Assembly: GCA_963796125.1 (NCBI GenBank)
Contig: CAWCKM010000059.1
Location: 28,310 to 92,309 of the forward strand
Direction: 5' to 3'
Length of the DNA stretch: 64,000 nucleotides
Origin: DASPRG01 sp963796125
Lineage (GTDB): Bacteria > Nitrospirota > Thermodesulfovibrionia > Thermodesulfovibrionales > SM23-35
The notes under the pieces were generated by a model. The model worked only from the letters and a program-made list of their open reading frames with translations. It did no database searches and was not told the origin of the DNA. The position numbers and the translations under genes were made by a program. Every line of letters starts with the position of its first letter. Within the stretch, counting starts at the first letter, position 1. This document shows positions 10,102-18,278 of the stretch, in pieces.

Positions 10102-11369
10102 ATATGTATGGCACAGTTGATGTCAACCTTGAACTTCAACTCGATGAAAACACAATAAATACTCAGACAATTTCACTGAATGGTTTTTCCACTCTGAATA
10201 TTAGATGTGGGCATTGTGGAACCTGGAACTCATGTATTAAAAGCCATAATTACGGCGGGGGGACTTGAAAAACACAAGAGAAACTGCCTTTACATATGCA
10301 TTGAGTCTCCTTGATTCGGATAGAGATGGAATGCCAGACGAATGGGAAACAGCAATGGGCTTATTCCCAAGAACCAACTGATGCAAATTTAGATCCTGAT
10401 AATGATGGTTTGACTAATCTACAGGAGTATCAGAATGGTACAGATCCTCATAACCAGGACACGGATAATGATGGTATGCCAGACGGATGGGAGGTCACTT
10501 ATGGTCTGAATCCTAATGCAAATGATGCATCAGCTGACAAGGATAATGATGGATTTAGTAATTATCAGGAGTATTACGGGGTTCAAATCCGGCTGATCCA
10601 GCAAGTGTACCTAACCAGCCTCCATTTGCGACATGCTGGACCTGACCAAAATGTTGTTACCGGAAAACTTGTTACCCTTAATGGCAGCGATAGCTATGAT
10701 CCAGAAAGCACTCTAATAACTTTTCATTGGACATTTATAGGGGTTCCAGTTGGTAGCAATGTCACAGATATATCCCTTTCAGATCCCACAAGTGCTAAAC
10801 CAACATTTACCCCTGATGTAGATGGAATCTATAGGCTGGAACTCGTTGTCAATGACGGTGTTCTCGAAAGTGCCCCGGATGAGGTTGTAATCATTGCTGC
10901 TGCTCCAAATGTTTCACCAAATGCCAATGCAGGACCGGATCAGAATGTATTTACAGGACAGATAGTCTATCTCGATGGAAGTGGAAGCAATGATCCGGAT
11001 AATGGCCCTAATCCTTTGTCTTATCTTTGGAGCTTTGACTCTGTCCCAGGTGGAAGTTTTCTTACCGATGATCTTCTTGCTAACAGGGATAATGTTTCTG
11101 CGAGCTTTATACCTGATGCAGATGGCTCTTATATCATCAGTCTTAATGTGAATGATGGTGATTTTTCATCAAGGGATACAGTAAACATTATAGCCACAAC
11201 TCCCAATGTTCCACCGAATGCTCTTGCCGGATCTGATATTACTATCTGGTTGGGTCAAACCGCTAACCTTGATGGTTCGGCAAGTAATGACCCCGATAAT
11301 GGTCCACAGCCTCTGAGCTATAAATGGAGTTTTGTGTCTGTGCCTCCTGGAAGCCAGCTTAGACAATGA
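10102..11369 (+). CDS. Giant surface protein, part 5: thrombospondin type 3 repeats and PKD domains (frameshifted)
   Basis: Bases 10102-10310 finish an Ig-like module in shifting frames (NMYGTVDVNLELQLDENT, LDVGIVEPGTHVLKAII). Calcium-binding type 3 repeats follow: LLDSDRDGMPDEWE near 10310, then LDPDNDGLTNLQEYQNGTDP and DTDNDGMPDGWEVTYGLNP. These Asp-rich loops normally bind calcium. From about 10620 there are three PKD-type domains of about 95 residues, each with the pattern AGPDQNV, LDGSGSNDPDNGPNPLSY, W.F..VP.GS. Breaks occur near 10380, 10575 and 11365. The open frame beginning at 10311 covers most of it. Confidence 0.6.
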
Positions 11370-11877
11370 AGATATTTCAGGGAGAAACTCTGTTTTTCCT
11401 ACTTTCATACCTGATATTTCCGGGACGTATGTATTAGAACTTGCTGTAAGTGATGGCCTTGAGTTTGACTTTGATAATATGGCAGTAACAGTAATAAAAA
11501 AGTCTATCTTCTGCTCTATTCTTGGCAATGATCCTAAACCATCTATCCTTGATCAGGATATCTTTAAGTTCAATGGAATCAAAGGAGAAACGGTCACTAT
11601 TCGATTGGAGTCTGATCCAGCGGAAGCAGGTTCAGGAAAGCGGGCGACCCTGTTGCTTGCAGCCAAAATACCCGGAGTCTTGTTTATTAAAACGGACCAA
11701 AGCGTGCTTCCTAATGAAATTGCAGCTACGTTACCGGCAACTGGTGAGTACCTTATTACTGTTGCCGAACACCCAAAAATAGCAAAAGGTGAAAGGTATA
11801 GAGGGGCATATTGTCTCTCACTTGAGGCTTCTCAGGAAATAATGCAGACACTGAAACCTGCCCTCTGGGTTGAGTAG
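11332..11877 (+). CDS. Giant surface protein, part 6: last PKD half and C-terminal PPC-like domain
   Basis: The piece begins in the middle of the third PKD domain (FIPDISGTYVLELAVSDG) and ends at 11877, the true C-terminus of the giant protein. The final 110 residues (DQDIFKFNGIKGETVTIRL, ATLPATGEYLITVAE) resemble a PPC domain. No LPxTG motif, PEP-CTERM or autotransporter signature is visible at the end, so the anchoring mechanism is unclear. Summed over all pieces, the original product would be about 3,600 residues, encoded from 1064 to 11877. Confidence 0.55.
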   Translation: MCLCLLEASLDNEDISGRNSVFPTFIPDISGTYVLELAVSDGLEFDFDNMAVTVIKKSIFCSILGNDPKPSILDQDIFKFNGIKGETVTIRLESDPAEAGSGKRATLLLAAKIPGVLFIKTDQSVLPNEIAATLPATGEYLITVAEHPKIAKGERYRGAYCLSLEASQEIMQTLKPALWVE

Positions 11878-11957
11878 CTGATAGCTGATTTTCAAAATAT
11901 CATTTCCAAACGGCATTTATAATAATTGATTTTGAATGAGGATAGTTTAATATAAGA

Positions 11958-12506
11958 TTAATTTATTCTATATGTTATATAGTCGCCAAGTTTAATATCA
12001 TATTTATCACAAAATCCAGCGTTTACTTCAACAACATATTTTGAGAATTGATTTGATGGAATTGTTTTTTCCGAGAGTGGTTTAGTATTTTTCCATAACG
12101 TTACTATCTGCATGTTTTCGTTAACAAAAATAATATCAAGTGGGATATAGGTATTTTTCATCCAGAAGAATAATTGCTGAGATTGTTTATAAATGAATAA
12201 CATACCTGCGGTATCAGGCATTGAGTGCCTGTACATTAAACCGGTCAGAATTTCATAGGGAGTGTCAGCTACCTCGATATCTATTTGTATAATTATTTCC
12301 CTTTTCTCTTTATTGAGGAATGTTAATTTACCCTCTGTCACAAATTCTGGTTCATCTTTATCCTCTCGAAAATTAGAGGAACTGTCCCTTTTGGGTACGA
12401 CATTTTCTTCGCCAAAAATATTCACATTTAGAATAACTGAAAGAAGTATCGCTAATCCTGCGAACAAGTATGGCTTACCATATTTCTTCTTAAGCATGTC
12501 TAACAT
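11958..12506 (-). CDS. DUF192 family protein, membrane-anchored
   Basis: The protein is 182 residues long. An N-terminal hydrophobic segment at about residues 12-30 (YLFAGLAILLSVILNVNIF) suggests an uncleaved anchor or signal peptide. The C-terminal 120 residues match the DUF192 pattern: TPYEILTGLMYRHSMPDTAGMLF, then FWMKNTYIPLDIIFVNEN and VVEVNAGF. DUF192 proteins are small secreted or periplasmic beta proteins of unproven function. The gene faces the end of the giant surface protein and is divergent from the HTH-nucleotidyltransferase gene. The 142-base gap to that gene carries its promoter. Confidence 0.8.
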   Translation of the reverse strand: MLDMLKKKYGKPYLFAGLAILLSVILNVNIFGEENVVPKRDSSSNFREDKDEPEFVTEGKLTFLNKEKREIIIQIDIEVADTPYEILTGLMYRHSMPDTAGMLFIYKQSQQLFFWMKNTYIPLDIIFVNENMQIVTLWKNTKPLSEKTIPSNQFSKYVVEVNAGFCDKYDIKLGDYITYRIN

Positions 12507-12611
12507 TTCTTATAGTTTAAAATTAGTTAGCAAAGTTCAGCAAGGGAGATTTCAGGCAAACTGGAATCGTTTTCAAAATTGCATCATTTGTTTACTAATA
12601 TAATTTTTCTG

Positions 12612-12640
12612 TTGACAAATATGAATTATTGTTGTATATA
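12612..12640 (+). promoter_or_regulatory. Sigma-70-type promoter; transcript probably leaderless
   Basis: TTGACA at 12612-12617 and TATATA at 12635-12640 are separated by 17 bases. The ATG of the next gene is at 12649, only 9 bases after the -10 box. Transcription should therefore start at or within a few bases of the start codon, and no Shine-Dalgarno sequence is present. Confidence 0.6.
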
Positions 12641-12648
12641 AATCTTAG

Positions 12649-13203
12649 ATGGCAGTAAAGTTAAAAAGTTTATTCTCATCATCAGTAAGGGCGGATGTCC
12701 TCTCGCTTCTTCTCAATAGTCCAGACGAACAGTTCTATATCAGAGAAATAGCAAAACTCCTCAGAAAAAATCCTTCAGGTGTGAAGAAAGAACTTGACAA
12801 CCTCGAAAAGATGGGCATCGTGAACAGTGAGAAAATTGCCAACCTCAAATATTTCCATGCAAATAAAGAATCTCCTTTATACTCTGAATTAAAGAATCTG
12901 ATAACAAAATCTCTTGGGCTGCCTGGTGCGCTCAAGGCTGTTTTGAGGGCCTCAGGTGCAAAAGCTGCTTTTCTCTATGGTCCATATGCAGAGGGAGATA
13001 ATGTGGAAACAGTGGATCTTTTCGTTATCGGAGCAGTTACTTCTCCTGCAAAAGAACTGAAGGATATTGAAAGACGATTTGAGCAAAAAATCAACTGCAC
13101 TATGATAGATGAAGACGAATACAGATTAAAGAAAAAAAAGGGCGATGCTAATCTGAAAAAAATATCATCAGGGAAAAAGATTGCCTTAATAGGTAAACCA
13201 TGA
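12649..13203 (+). CDS. Winged-helix transcriptional regulator fused to a nucleotidyltransferase-like domain
   Basis: Residues 1-75 form an ArsR/MarR-like winged helix (FYIREIAKLLRKNPSGVKKE, GIVNSEKIANLKYFHAN). Residues 95-170 resemble an MNT-type minimal nucleotidyltransferase: AAFLYGPYAEGDNVETVDLF, with conserved downstream KELKDIERRF. The usual catalytic GS is GP here, and the D-x-D pair is reduced to VDLF, so catalysis is doubtful. Such fusions are widespread in archaea and anaerobic bacteria, but their targets are unknown. The start is fixed by an upstream promoter that implies leaderless translation. The stop overlaps the beginning of a hairpin-containing leader for a tiny Lys/Ala-rich protein. 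Confidence 0.75.
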   Translation: MAVKLKSLFSSSVRADVLSLLLNSPDEQFYIREIAKLLRKNPSGVKKELDNLEKMGIVNSEKIANLKYFHANKESPLYSELKNLITKSLGLPGALKAVLRASGAKAAFLYGPYAEGDNVETVDLFVIGAVTSPAKELKDIERRFEQKINCTMIDEDEYRLKKKKGDANLKKISSGKKIALIGKP

Positions 13204-13212
13204 GTGAGGTTT

Positions 13213-13240
13213 CCCGCGCTCCCTACCGGGTAGGTGCGGG
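13213..13240 (+). promoter_or_regulatory. GC-rich hairpin before the Lys/Ala-rich mini-protein
   Basis: CCCGC at 13213-13217 pairs with GCGGG at 13236-13240, and inside it CCTAC (13222-13226) pairs with GTAGG (13230-13234). No T-tract follows, so it is not a standard terminator. It sits immediately upstream of the AAGGGGGTGA ribosome site of the mini-protein and may control its translation or stabilise the mRNA end. Confidence 0.5.
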
Positions 13241-13261
13241 ATGGAAAGGGGGTGACTGTTT

Positions 13262-13315
13262 ATGCCAGCAGCAAAGAAGAAAGCAGCGAAGAAGCCCGCA
13301 AAGAAAAAGAAATAG
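13262..13315 (+). CDS. Lys/Ala-rich 17-residue mini-protein
   Basis: The ATG at 13262 follows a strong ribosome site (AAGGGGGTGA at about 13245). The product is MPAAKKKAAKKPAKKKK, then TAG. It is almost entirely Lys, Ala and Pro, like the tails of histone-H1-like bacterial nucleoid proteins. It is flanked by a hairpin upstream and a classical terminator downstream, so it looks like a discrete transcription and translation unit. Nucleic-acid binding is inferred only from charge. Confidence 0.5.
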   Translation: MPAAKKKAAKKPAKKKK

Positions 13316-13343
13316 TCCTGTTCCGCATGCACACACGAGTTTC

Positions 13344-13375
13344 GGCTGGAGGAGAAATTCTCCAGCCCCTTTTTT
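13344..13375 (+). terminator. Rho-independent terminator
   Basis: GGCTGGAG at 13344-13351 pairs with CTCCAGCC at 13360-13367 and is followed by a run of six T. It ends the transcript carrying the HTH-nucleotidyltransferase and Lys/Ala-rich mini-protein genes. Confidence 0.85.
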
Positions 13376-13531
13376 CCGGTCTTTTTTTAACGATATCACT
13401 CAATTTCCTTTCCTCATTAACTTTTGTTGATTTTTATATAATTTTGCTATACTTGAGAGCTGAATATGCACTTAAAATGTATAGTGAAGAAAAGGTTATT
13501 TTTCTTATAGTCTGCAAAGGAGAATGGTTGA

Positions 13532-14023
13532 ATGGAAAAATCTGAATTTTATTACAAAAGAAAGCCTGCAATCATATCTTTCCTGCTTGTTTATATTATT
13601 TGCTTTGGAATTTTCTACTGGTTAATAAATAATTCACCGGCAATCTCTAAGGAGATTCACAAATATGTTATCACACAACTTCCTATACCGCATTCAAATC
13701 TTATTTCAAATCTACCTTACGGAAAAATATTCTCTCTCTTTTTTCTTCTTTATGGCATCCGTACATTGCTCTGGAATTTGATGAGCAGCTATGAAATGAG
13801 TTCATCTGAAATCAGAATGTTAACAGGGCATGTAAGCAGAAAAGAGCAGTTTTTCCCTCTGATGGACTTTTATGAGGTTTCGTTCAAACAGAACCTTATA
13901 GAAACACCTTTCCGCGTTGGTACCCTTATCCTGAACAGGAGAAGAGGGGGCCAGTTAATTATTAAGGGCGTTTACAACATACGATCTGTAGCCGAAAGCC
14001 TCCGCAAATGGATAATTCCTTAA
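13532..14023 (+). CDS. Membrane-anchored bacterial PH-domain protein
   Basis: The protein is 163 residues long. There are two membrane segments near residues 13-32 (IISFLLVYIICFGIFYWLI) and 65-80 (IFSLFFLLYGIRTLLW). They are followed by a beta-rich C-terminal half (SSEIRMLTGHVSRKEQFFPLMDFYEVSFKQNL, split by a loop) that fits the bPH2 pattern of YdbS/YdbT-type proteins, including the RNRRRGG-type turn near the end. Cellular role unknown; such proteins sit in the inner membrane. It stands alone, after the terminator at 13375 and before the HU gene. Confidence 0.6.
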   Translation: MEKSEFYYKRKPAIISFLLVYIICFGIFYWLINNSPAISKEIHKYVITQLPIPHSNLISNLPYGKIFSLFFLLYGIRTLLWNLMSSYEMSSSEIRMLTGHVSRKEQFFPLMDFYEVSFKQNLIETPFRVGTLILNRRRGGQLIIKGVYNIRSVAESLRKWIIP

Positions 14024-14191
14024 ACAGCTCATTTTTCCCCTTATTTTTTGCTCTCCGAATCTGTAAGTAATCTGTAACCTTACCTCTGATATCATGAGAC
14101 ACATTTCTGGTAATTGATGTGTTTGGAAAGTCGAGCCCAGTACAAACAAATATAACGGAGACAACCTCTGTGTATGTTAAGGAGGAAACAA

Positions 14192-14464
14192 ATGACAAAG
14201 ACCGAGTTAATTCAGAAAATTGCAAGCAGCACAAAAATAACGAGAGCAGAAGCATCAAAAGCCCTGGATGTAACACTTAATGCTATAAAGAATAGTTTAA
14301 AGAAAAGGCAGAAAGTGATACTTGTTGGGTTTGGCACCTTTTCAGTCCTGGAGAGGAGAGCAAGAAATGGGCGTAATCCAAAGACAGGTGATGTAATTAC
14401 CATTGCGCGGCAGAAGACTCCAAAGTTTACAGCAGGTAAGTCATTAAAAGATGCAATAAAATAA
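14192..14464 (+). CDS. hup: HU-family nucleoid protein
   Basis: The protein is 90 residues long and matches HU/IHF throughout: MTKTELIQKIASSTKITRAE, GFGTFSVLERRARNGRNPKT and the C-terminal KFTAGKSLKDAIK. The Arg-rich beta arm that wraps DNA is intact. The start is placed at ATG 14192 because AAGGAGG lies 7 bases upstream; an ATG at 14174 in the same frame precedes the ribosome site. The transcription unit appears monocistronic. HU bends and compacts DNA. Confidence 0.93.
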   Translation: MTKTELIQKIASSTKITRAEASKALDVTLNAIKNSLKKRQKVILVGFGTFSVLERRARNGRNPKTGDVITIARQKTPKFTAGKSLKDAIK

Positions 14465-14622
14465 AAAGTTGAGCATCCCCTTCATTTATGAGAACTGTTA
14501 ACAGCAGTTGTGAAAAACTTTATTCAACAATAGAAAACAAGGTAACTTTATATCGAGAAAAGATTAATGAAATAGGTTATAATAGTGCAATCAAAAAACA
14601 TTATCGACTCCATTCCGGGGGC

Positions 14623-14668
14623 TAAGAGGTAAACCTTCAATAACCATGTGATTCAACATTACCTCTTA
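14623..14668 (+). promoter_or_regulatory. Stem-loop in the leader of the RlpA gene
   Basis: TAAGAGGTAA at 14623-14632 and TTACCTCTTA at 14659-14668 form a perfect 10-bp stem with a 26-base loop. It ends 42 bases before the rlpA start and is preceded by a GC-rich run (CCATTCCGGGGGC). It could be a riboswitch-like or protein-binding leader. I compared it by eye with the c-di-GMP-I and ydaO consensus motifs and neither fits well. Confidence 0.45.
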
Positions 14669-14710
14669 TGAGTATTTTTCGTGCAACAAACGGTGTGATA
14701 GGAGGTTGAG

Positions 14711-15181
14711 ATGAGAAAAATTATTATTGGCCTTATTATCCTGATATTCTGTGTTACTCTGAACACTTTTAAAGTTTGCATGGCAGAAACAAGTTTTCAG
14801 AATGACGGGAAGACAGATTATTCTGTTGCTTCATGGTATGGGCCTAATTTTCATGGGAAAAAGACAGCTTCAGGGCAAATATTTGACATGCATAACTTTA
14901 CCTGCGCACATAAGAAATATCCTTTTGGTACATGGTTAAAGATCACCAACATTATGAATGACAAGACTACTTTCTGTATGGTTAATGATAGGGGGCCATT
15001 AGTATCCTTTAGAGATTTAGATCTGTCTTATGCCGCAGCAAAGATGCTTGATATGATAACATTGGGAACTTGTGTAGTCAGAATTGAATATTTAGGTATG
15101 GATGCCAAGTATATGAAAGCAATAACGAACTTCTTTAAGGATCATTCATTGGTAAGGCCTTTACAGCATAAACGGAAATAG
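14711..15181 (+). CDS. rlpA: RlpA-like septal-ring lytic transglycosylase
   Basis: The product is 156 residues. It has a cleavable signal peptide (residues 1-25, ending near CMA), then the double-psi beta-barrel of RlpA: SVASWYGPNFHGKKTASGQ, PFGTWLKITN and the catalytic-site motif VNDRGP. There is no SPOR domain, so this is a short form that cleaves glycan strands lacking stem peptides, in the periplasm. AGGAGG sits 5 bases before the ATG. The 240-base leader upstream contains a 10-bp stem-loop. Confidence 0.85.
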   Translation: MRKIIIGLIILIFCVTLNTFKVCMAETSFQNDGKTDYSVASWYGPNFHGKKTASGQIFDMHNFTCAHKKYPFGTWLKITNIMNDKTTFCMVNDRGPLVSFRDLDLSYAAAKMLDMITLGTCVVRIEYLGMDAKYMKAITNFFKDHSLVRPLQHKRK

Positions 15182-15379
15182 GAGTTAAATCCATTATTCT
15201 GTTTGTTTTGTTGAATTGGCATCAAAGAGGCGCTGTTCCTGTCAAAAATAGTTACTACATAACTATCTCAGTAATCAGAAGTAAGTTCAGCCATTCTTTA
15301 AAAGCAACATAAGAAGTGAAAATGCTTCCACTATAGGCTTTTCTTGTCAGAATCAGATAATAAATGTTACATTTCTGAA

Positions 15380-16711
15380 ATGAAAAAGAATGTTTATATA
15401 CACACATTTGGTTGTCAAATGAATATCCATGACTCTGAGAAGATGCTCGGTATTCTCGAGCAAGAAGGATTTACTGAGACCGGAGATCCGAATGATGCCG
15501 AATTAATCATATTTAACACATGCAGCGTCAGGCAAAAAGCTGAACAAAAATTTTATAGCGAACTCGGGAGAATAAAGGCGTTTAAGAAAAAAAGGCCAAA
15601 GGTGCAAATAGCTGTTGCTGGCTGTATAGCACAACAGGAGGGGGGAAATATTTTAAGAAAAGCACCTTGTGTAAGTTTTGTATTCGGGCCACAGAATATA
15701 CATGCACTTAAAGATTTCGTATCAGGCAAGATTGCATCTACTGCTTTAGAAGATAATCCTGAGATAGAAAAAACAGATCTTCCCGCAAAACGTGTTGACG
15801 GAGTGCAGGCATGGGTAACCATCATGTATGGATGCAATAACTTCTGTAGTTTCTGTATTGTTCCTTATACAAGAGGACGGGAACGATCAAGGCCGACAGA
15901 CAAAATACTGGCTGAAGTAAAGGAACTTGCTGCAAGAGGATATAAGGAAATAACCCTTCTCGGTCAGAATGTAAATTCTTATCGGAGCAATTCTAATTTC
16001 CCGGAGCTTTTAAAAATACTCAACAGGGTAGGGGGAATAGAACGAATAAGATTTGTTACTTCCCATCCGAGGGACTTATCTGAGGAACTTATAGCAGTAA
16101 TGGGTGACCTTCCAAGGGTTTGCGAACATATCCACCTTCCCCTGCAATCAGGCTCAAATAAAATTTTGCGTCTGATGAACAGGGGGTATTCATTTGAGGA
16201 ATACATCCAAAAAGTGTCAAAACTCAGAAACAAAATTCCCAATATTTCGATAACAACCGATATCATAGCCGGCTTCCCAGGCGAGACAGATGATGATCAT
16301 ATGTTAACAATAGAGGCACTAAAGAAAATTGAGTTTGATGGGATATTTGCTTTTAAGTTTTCTCCAAGGCCCGGCACTAAGGCTGCAGGTATGGAGAATC
16401 AACTGTCAGACGGATTGAAATCAATGAGACTGATCCAGATTTTGGAATTACAGGATAAGATAACAGAGAATAAAAATAAGTTACTTGAGGGTACATTTCA
16501 GGAGATACTACTTGAAGGAGAGAGTGAAGCAGACAGGAAAAAACTGACAGGCAGGACAAGAACAAACAAGATAGTTAATATTCCGTGGATTGAAATTAAG
16601 AAGGGAGCCTTAATATCTGTAGAAATTACAAAGGGAAGAAAGCATTCTCTTGAAGGGAAACTCTTGGTTCAAGATTTAAAAGGAGCTGTTGATAAGAAAG
16701 GCAAGATTTGA
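15380..16711 (+). CDS. miaB: MiaB, tRNA-2-methylthio-N6-dimethylallyladenosine synthase
   Basis: Radical-SAM methylthiotransferase. The N-terminal UPF0004 domain has VYIHTFGCQMN and NTCSVR, with three cysteines for the auxiliary 4Fe-4S cluster. The radical-SAM motif is CNNFCSFC, followed by HLPLQSGSNKILRLMNRGY and DIIAGFPGET, and a C-terminal TRAM domain (LTGRTRTNKIVN). The start is the ATG at 15380, directly before KKNVYIHTFG; a TTG start 12 codons upstream (15344) is possible. It modifies A37 of tRNAs reading UNN codons. The paralogous mtaB gene follows and its start overlaps or abuts the miaB stop. Confidence 0.93.
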   Translation: MKKNVYIHTFGCQMNIHDSEKMLGILEQEGFTETGDPNDAELIIFNTCSVRQKAEQKFYSELGRIKAFKKKRPKVQIAVAGCIAQQEGGNILRKAPCVSFVFGPQNIHALKDFVSGKIASTALEDNPEIEKTDLPAKRVDGVQAWVTIMYGCNNFCSFCIVPYTRGRERSRPTDKILAEVKELAARGYKEITLLGQNVNSYRSNSNFPELLKILNRVGGIERIRFVTSHPRDLSEELIAVMGDLPRVCEHIHLPLQSGSNKILRLMNRGYSFEEYIQKVSKLRNKIPNISITTDIIAGFPGETDDDHMLTIEALKKIEFDGIFAFKFSPRPGTKAAGMENQLSDGLKSMRLIQILELQDKITENKNKLLEGTFQEILLEGESEADRKKLTGRTRTNKIVNIPWIEIKKGALISVEITKGRKHSLEGKLLVQDLKGAVDKKGKI

Positions 16712-16713
16712 GA

Positions 16714-17952
16714 ATGAAAGTATCAGTGCTTACTCTTGGTTGCAGGGTTAATCAGTCAGAAAGCGATGTGATAGAAGGGAATCTTAGAAAACTCGGATGG
16801 TCTGCTGTTGGTTTAGCTGAAAGTCCTGATTACTGCATTGTCAATACATGTAGTGTCACTGCAAAAAGTGATTATCAGTCAAGACAGCTTATAAGAAGAG
16901 CTGTAAGATCTGGAGGCAAGGTCATAGTTACAGGATGTTACTCTCAATTGAACCGGGATGAGGTGAAAAACACACAAGGAGTTTTCGAAGTGGTATCAAA
17001 TATAGAAAAAGATAATATTATTAATATGTTATCTAATAAGGTTAAAAGTAATACATTTTGTCTTGTAAATAGGTCAAGGCCATATCTTAAGATTCAGGAT
17101 GGTTGTAATTATGCTTGTTCCTATTGTACAGTTCCTCTTGCAAGAGGAAGATCGAGAAGCGTCCAGGCTTCGGAAGTTATTAGGAAGGCTATGGAAGTTG
17201 ATGCTGCAGGTTACCATGAGGTTGTTATTACTGGAATAAACCTTGGCTCCTATGGATACGATTTAAAACCTCAACTAAAACTTTCAGAATTACTTAAAAT
17301 GATATTAAAAAAAACAAAAATTAAAAGAATAAGACTGAGTTCAATAGAAATAAAAGATATAGATAATGAATTAATAGAACTTTTTCAGGATGAAAGGATC
17401 TGTAGGCATATTCATTTGCCACTGCAAAGCGGTGATGAGAAGATATTAAGGCTTATGAATAGGATGTACTCAGTAAGTGATTATGTTGGTGTAATAGAAA
17501 AGATCTTAAAAAGTGCACCAGATATAGCTATAGGCACTGATATAATTACAGGCTTCCCGGGAGAGGGTGATGCTGAGTTCAATAATACAAGCCAGTTACT
17601 TGATAACCTGCCAATAACTTACATCCATACATTTCCATTCTCACCGAGGCCAAATACATTAGCCGCTAAAATGCCAAACCAGAATAATTTTGCAGTAAAG
17701 AAAAAAAGGAGTAATGCATTAAAAGCTTTAAGTGACAGGAAAAGAATGGAATACATGGCATCTCAAGTGCATAAGATCCTCGATATTATTATAGAAGCGC
17801 AGGGAAGCGATAATACGTCATCAGGAACATCAAGTAATTACTTGAAGGTCAGGATGCCTCCCAATGGATACCCTAAGGGAACCTTTGTGAGAGTAAGGAT
17901 TGCCAATATTGAAGGAAATTACCTGAACGGAGAATTGGTAGAACACATATAA
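16714..17952 (+). CDS. mtaB: MtaB, tRNA t6A37 C2-methylthiotransferase
   Basis: Radical-SAM methylthiotransferase of the MtaB subgroup: VSVLTLGCRVNQSESD, NTCSVTAKSDYQSRQ, the cluster motif CNYACSYCTVPLARG, HLPLQSGDEKILRLMNR and DIITGFPGEG. The C-terminus is short and lacks a clear TRAM domain. The ATG at 16714 follows the miaB stop by 2 bases; a TTG at 16708 in frame would overlap that stop. Methylthiolates t6A37 in ANN-reading tRNAs. Co-transcription with miaB is likely. Confidence 0.9.
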   Translation: MKVSVLTLGCRVNQSESDVIEGNLRKLGWSAVGLAESPDYCIVNTCSVTAKSDYQSRQLIRRAVRSGGKVIVTGCYSQLNRDEVKNTQGVFEVVSNIEKDNIINMLSNKVKSNTFCLVNRSRPYLKIQDGCNYACSYCTVPLARGRSRSVQASEVIRKAMEVDAAGYHEVVITGINLGSYGYDLKPQLKLSELLKMILKKTKIKRIRLSSIEIKDIDNELIELFQDERICRHIHLPLQSGDEKILRLMNRMYSVSDYVGVIEKILKSAPDIAIGTDIITGFPGEGDAEFNNTSQLLDNLPITYIHTFPFSPRPNTLAAKMPNQNNFAVKKKRSNALKALSDRKRMEYMASQVHKILDIIIEAQGSDNTSSGTSSNYLKVRMPPNGYPKGTFVRVRIANIEGNYLNGELVEHI

Positions 17953-18157
17953 CCAATTGAATTTTAATAATTATTTTTCTGCTCAAATCCTATTCATGTA
18001 TGTTAGAACCCTTAAATTTACACAAGCAAGAAAGAGTTCTGAACACTCTTAATAACATGTTACTAACATTTTTTGTTTAAATATAATGTCTGATAAGATA
18101 TATTATGTAAAGTTTGCTATGATGTTTCCATTGTGCGTTGTGATGTTCATTTTTCCC

Positions 18158-18189
18158 TTGACTTTAGCCCTTCGTTCTTGGTATATACT
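18158..18189 (+). promoter_or_regulatory. Candidate promoter
   Basis: TTGACT at 18158-18163 and TATATA at 18182-18187 are 18 bases apart. A transcript from here would start near 18195 and run into the inverted repeat at 18232-18276 and the hypothetical gene at 18279. Confidence 0.4.
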
Positions 18190-18231
18190 ATGCTTAAGGT
18201 CATCACGGCTATTCCAGAGCGTGGTCATATT

Positions 18232-18276
18232 CGTTACACTCCGAAATCCGGCGAGATGGGTGTGCAGAGTGTAACG
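18232..18276 (+). repeat. Inverted repeat abutting a start codon
   Basis: CGTTACACTC at 18232-18241 is a perfect inverted copy of GAGTGTAACG at 18267-18276, with a 25-base spacer. The downstream ATG is at 18279. It could be an operator, an RNA hairpin masking the translation start, or an end of a mobile repeat. Confidence 0.6.
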
Positions 18277-18278
18277 AT

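Noticed and set aside
14500..14710. c-di-GMP or ydaO riboswitch upstream of rlpA
   Set aside because: A hairpin exists, but the conserved core sequences of these classes are not found by eye; reported only as an unassigned leader.
15344..15379. TTG start for miaB 12 codons upstream
   Set aside because: The extra residues are not part of the family and no ribosome site supports the TTG; ATG 15380 preferred.
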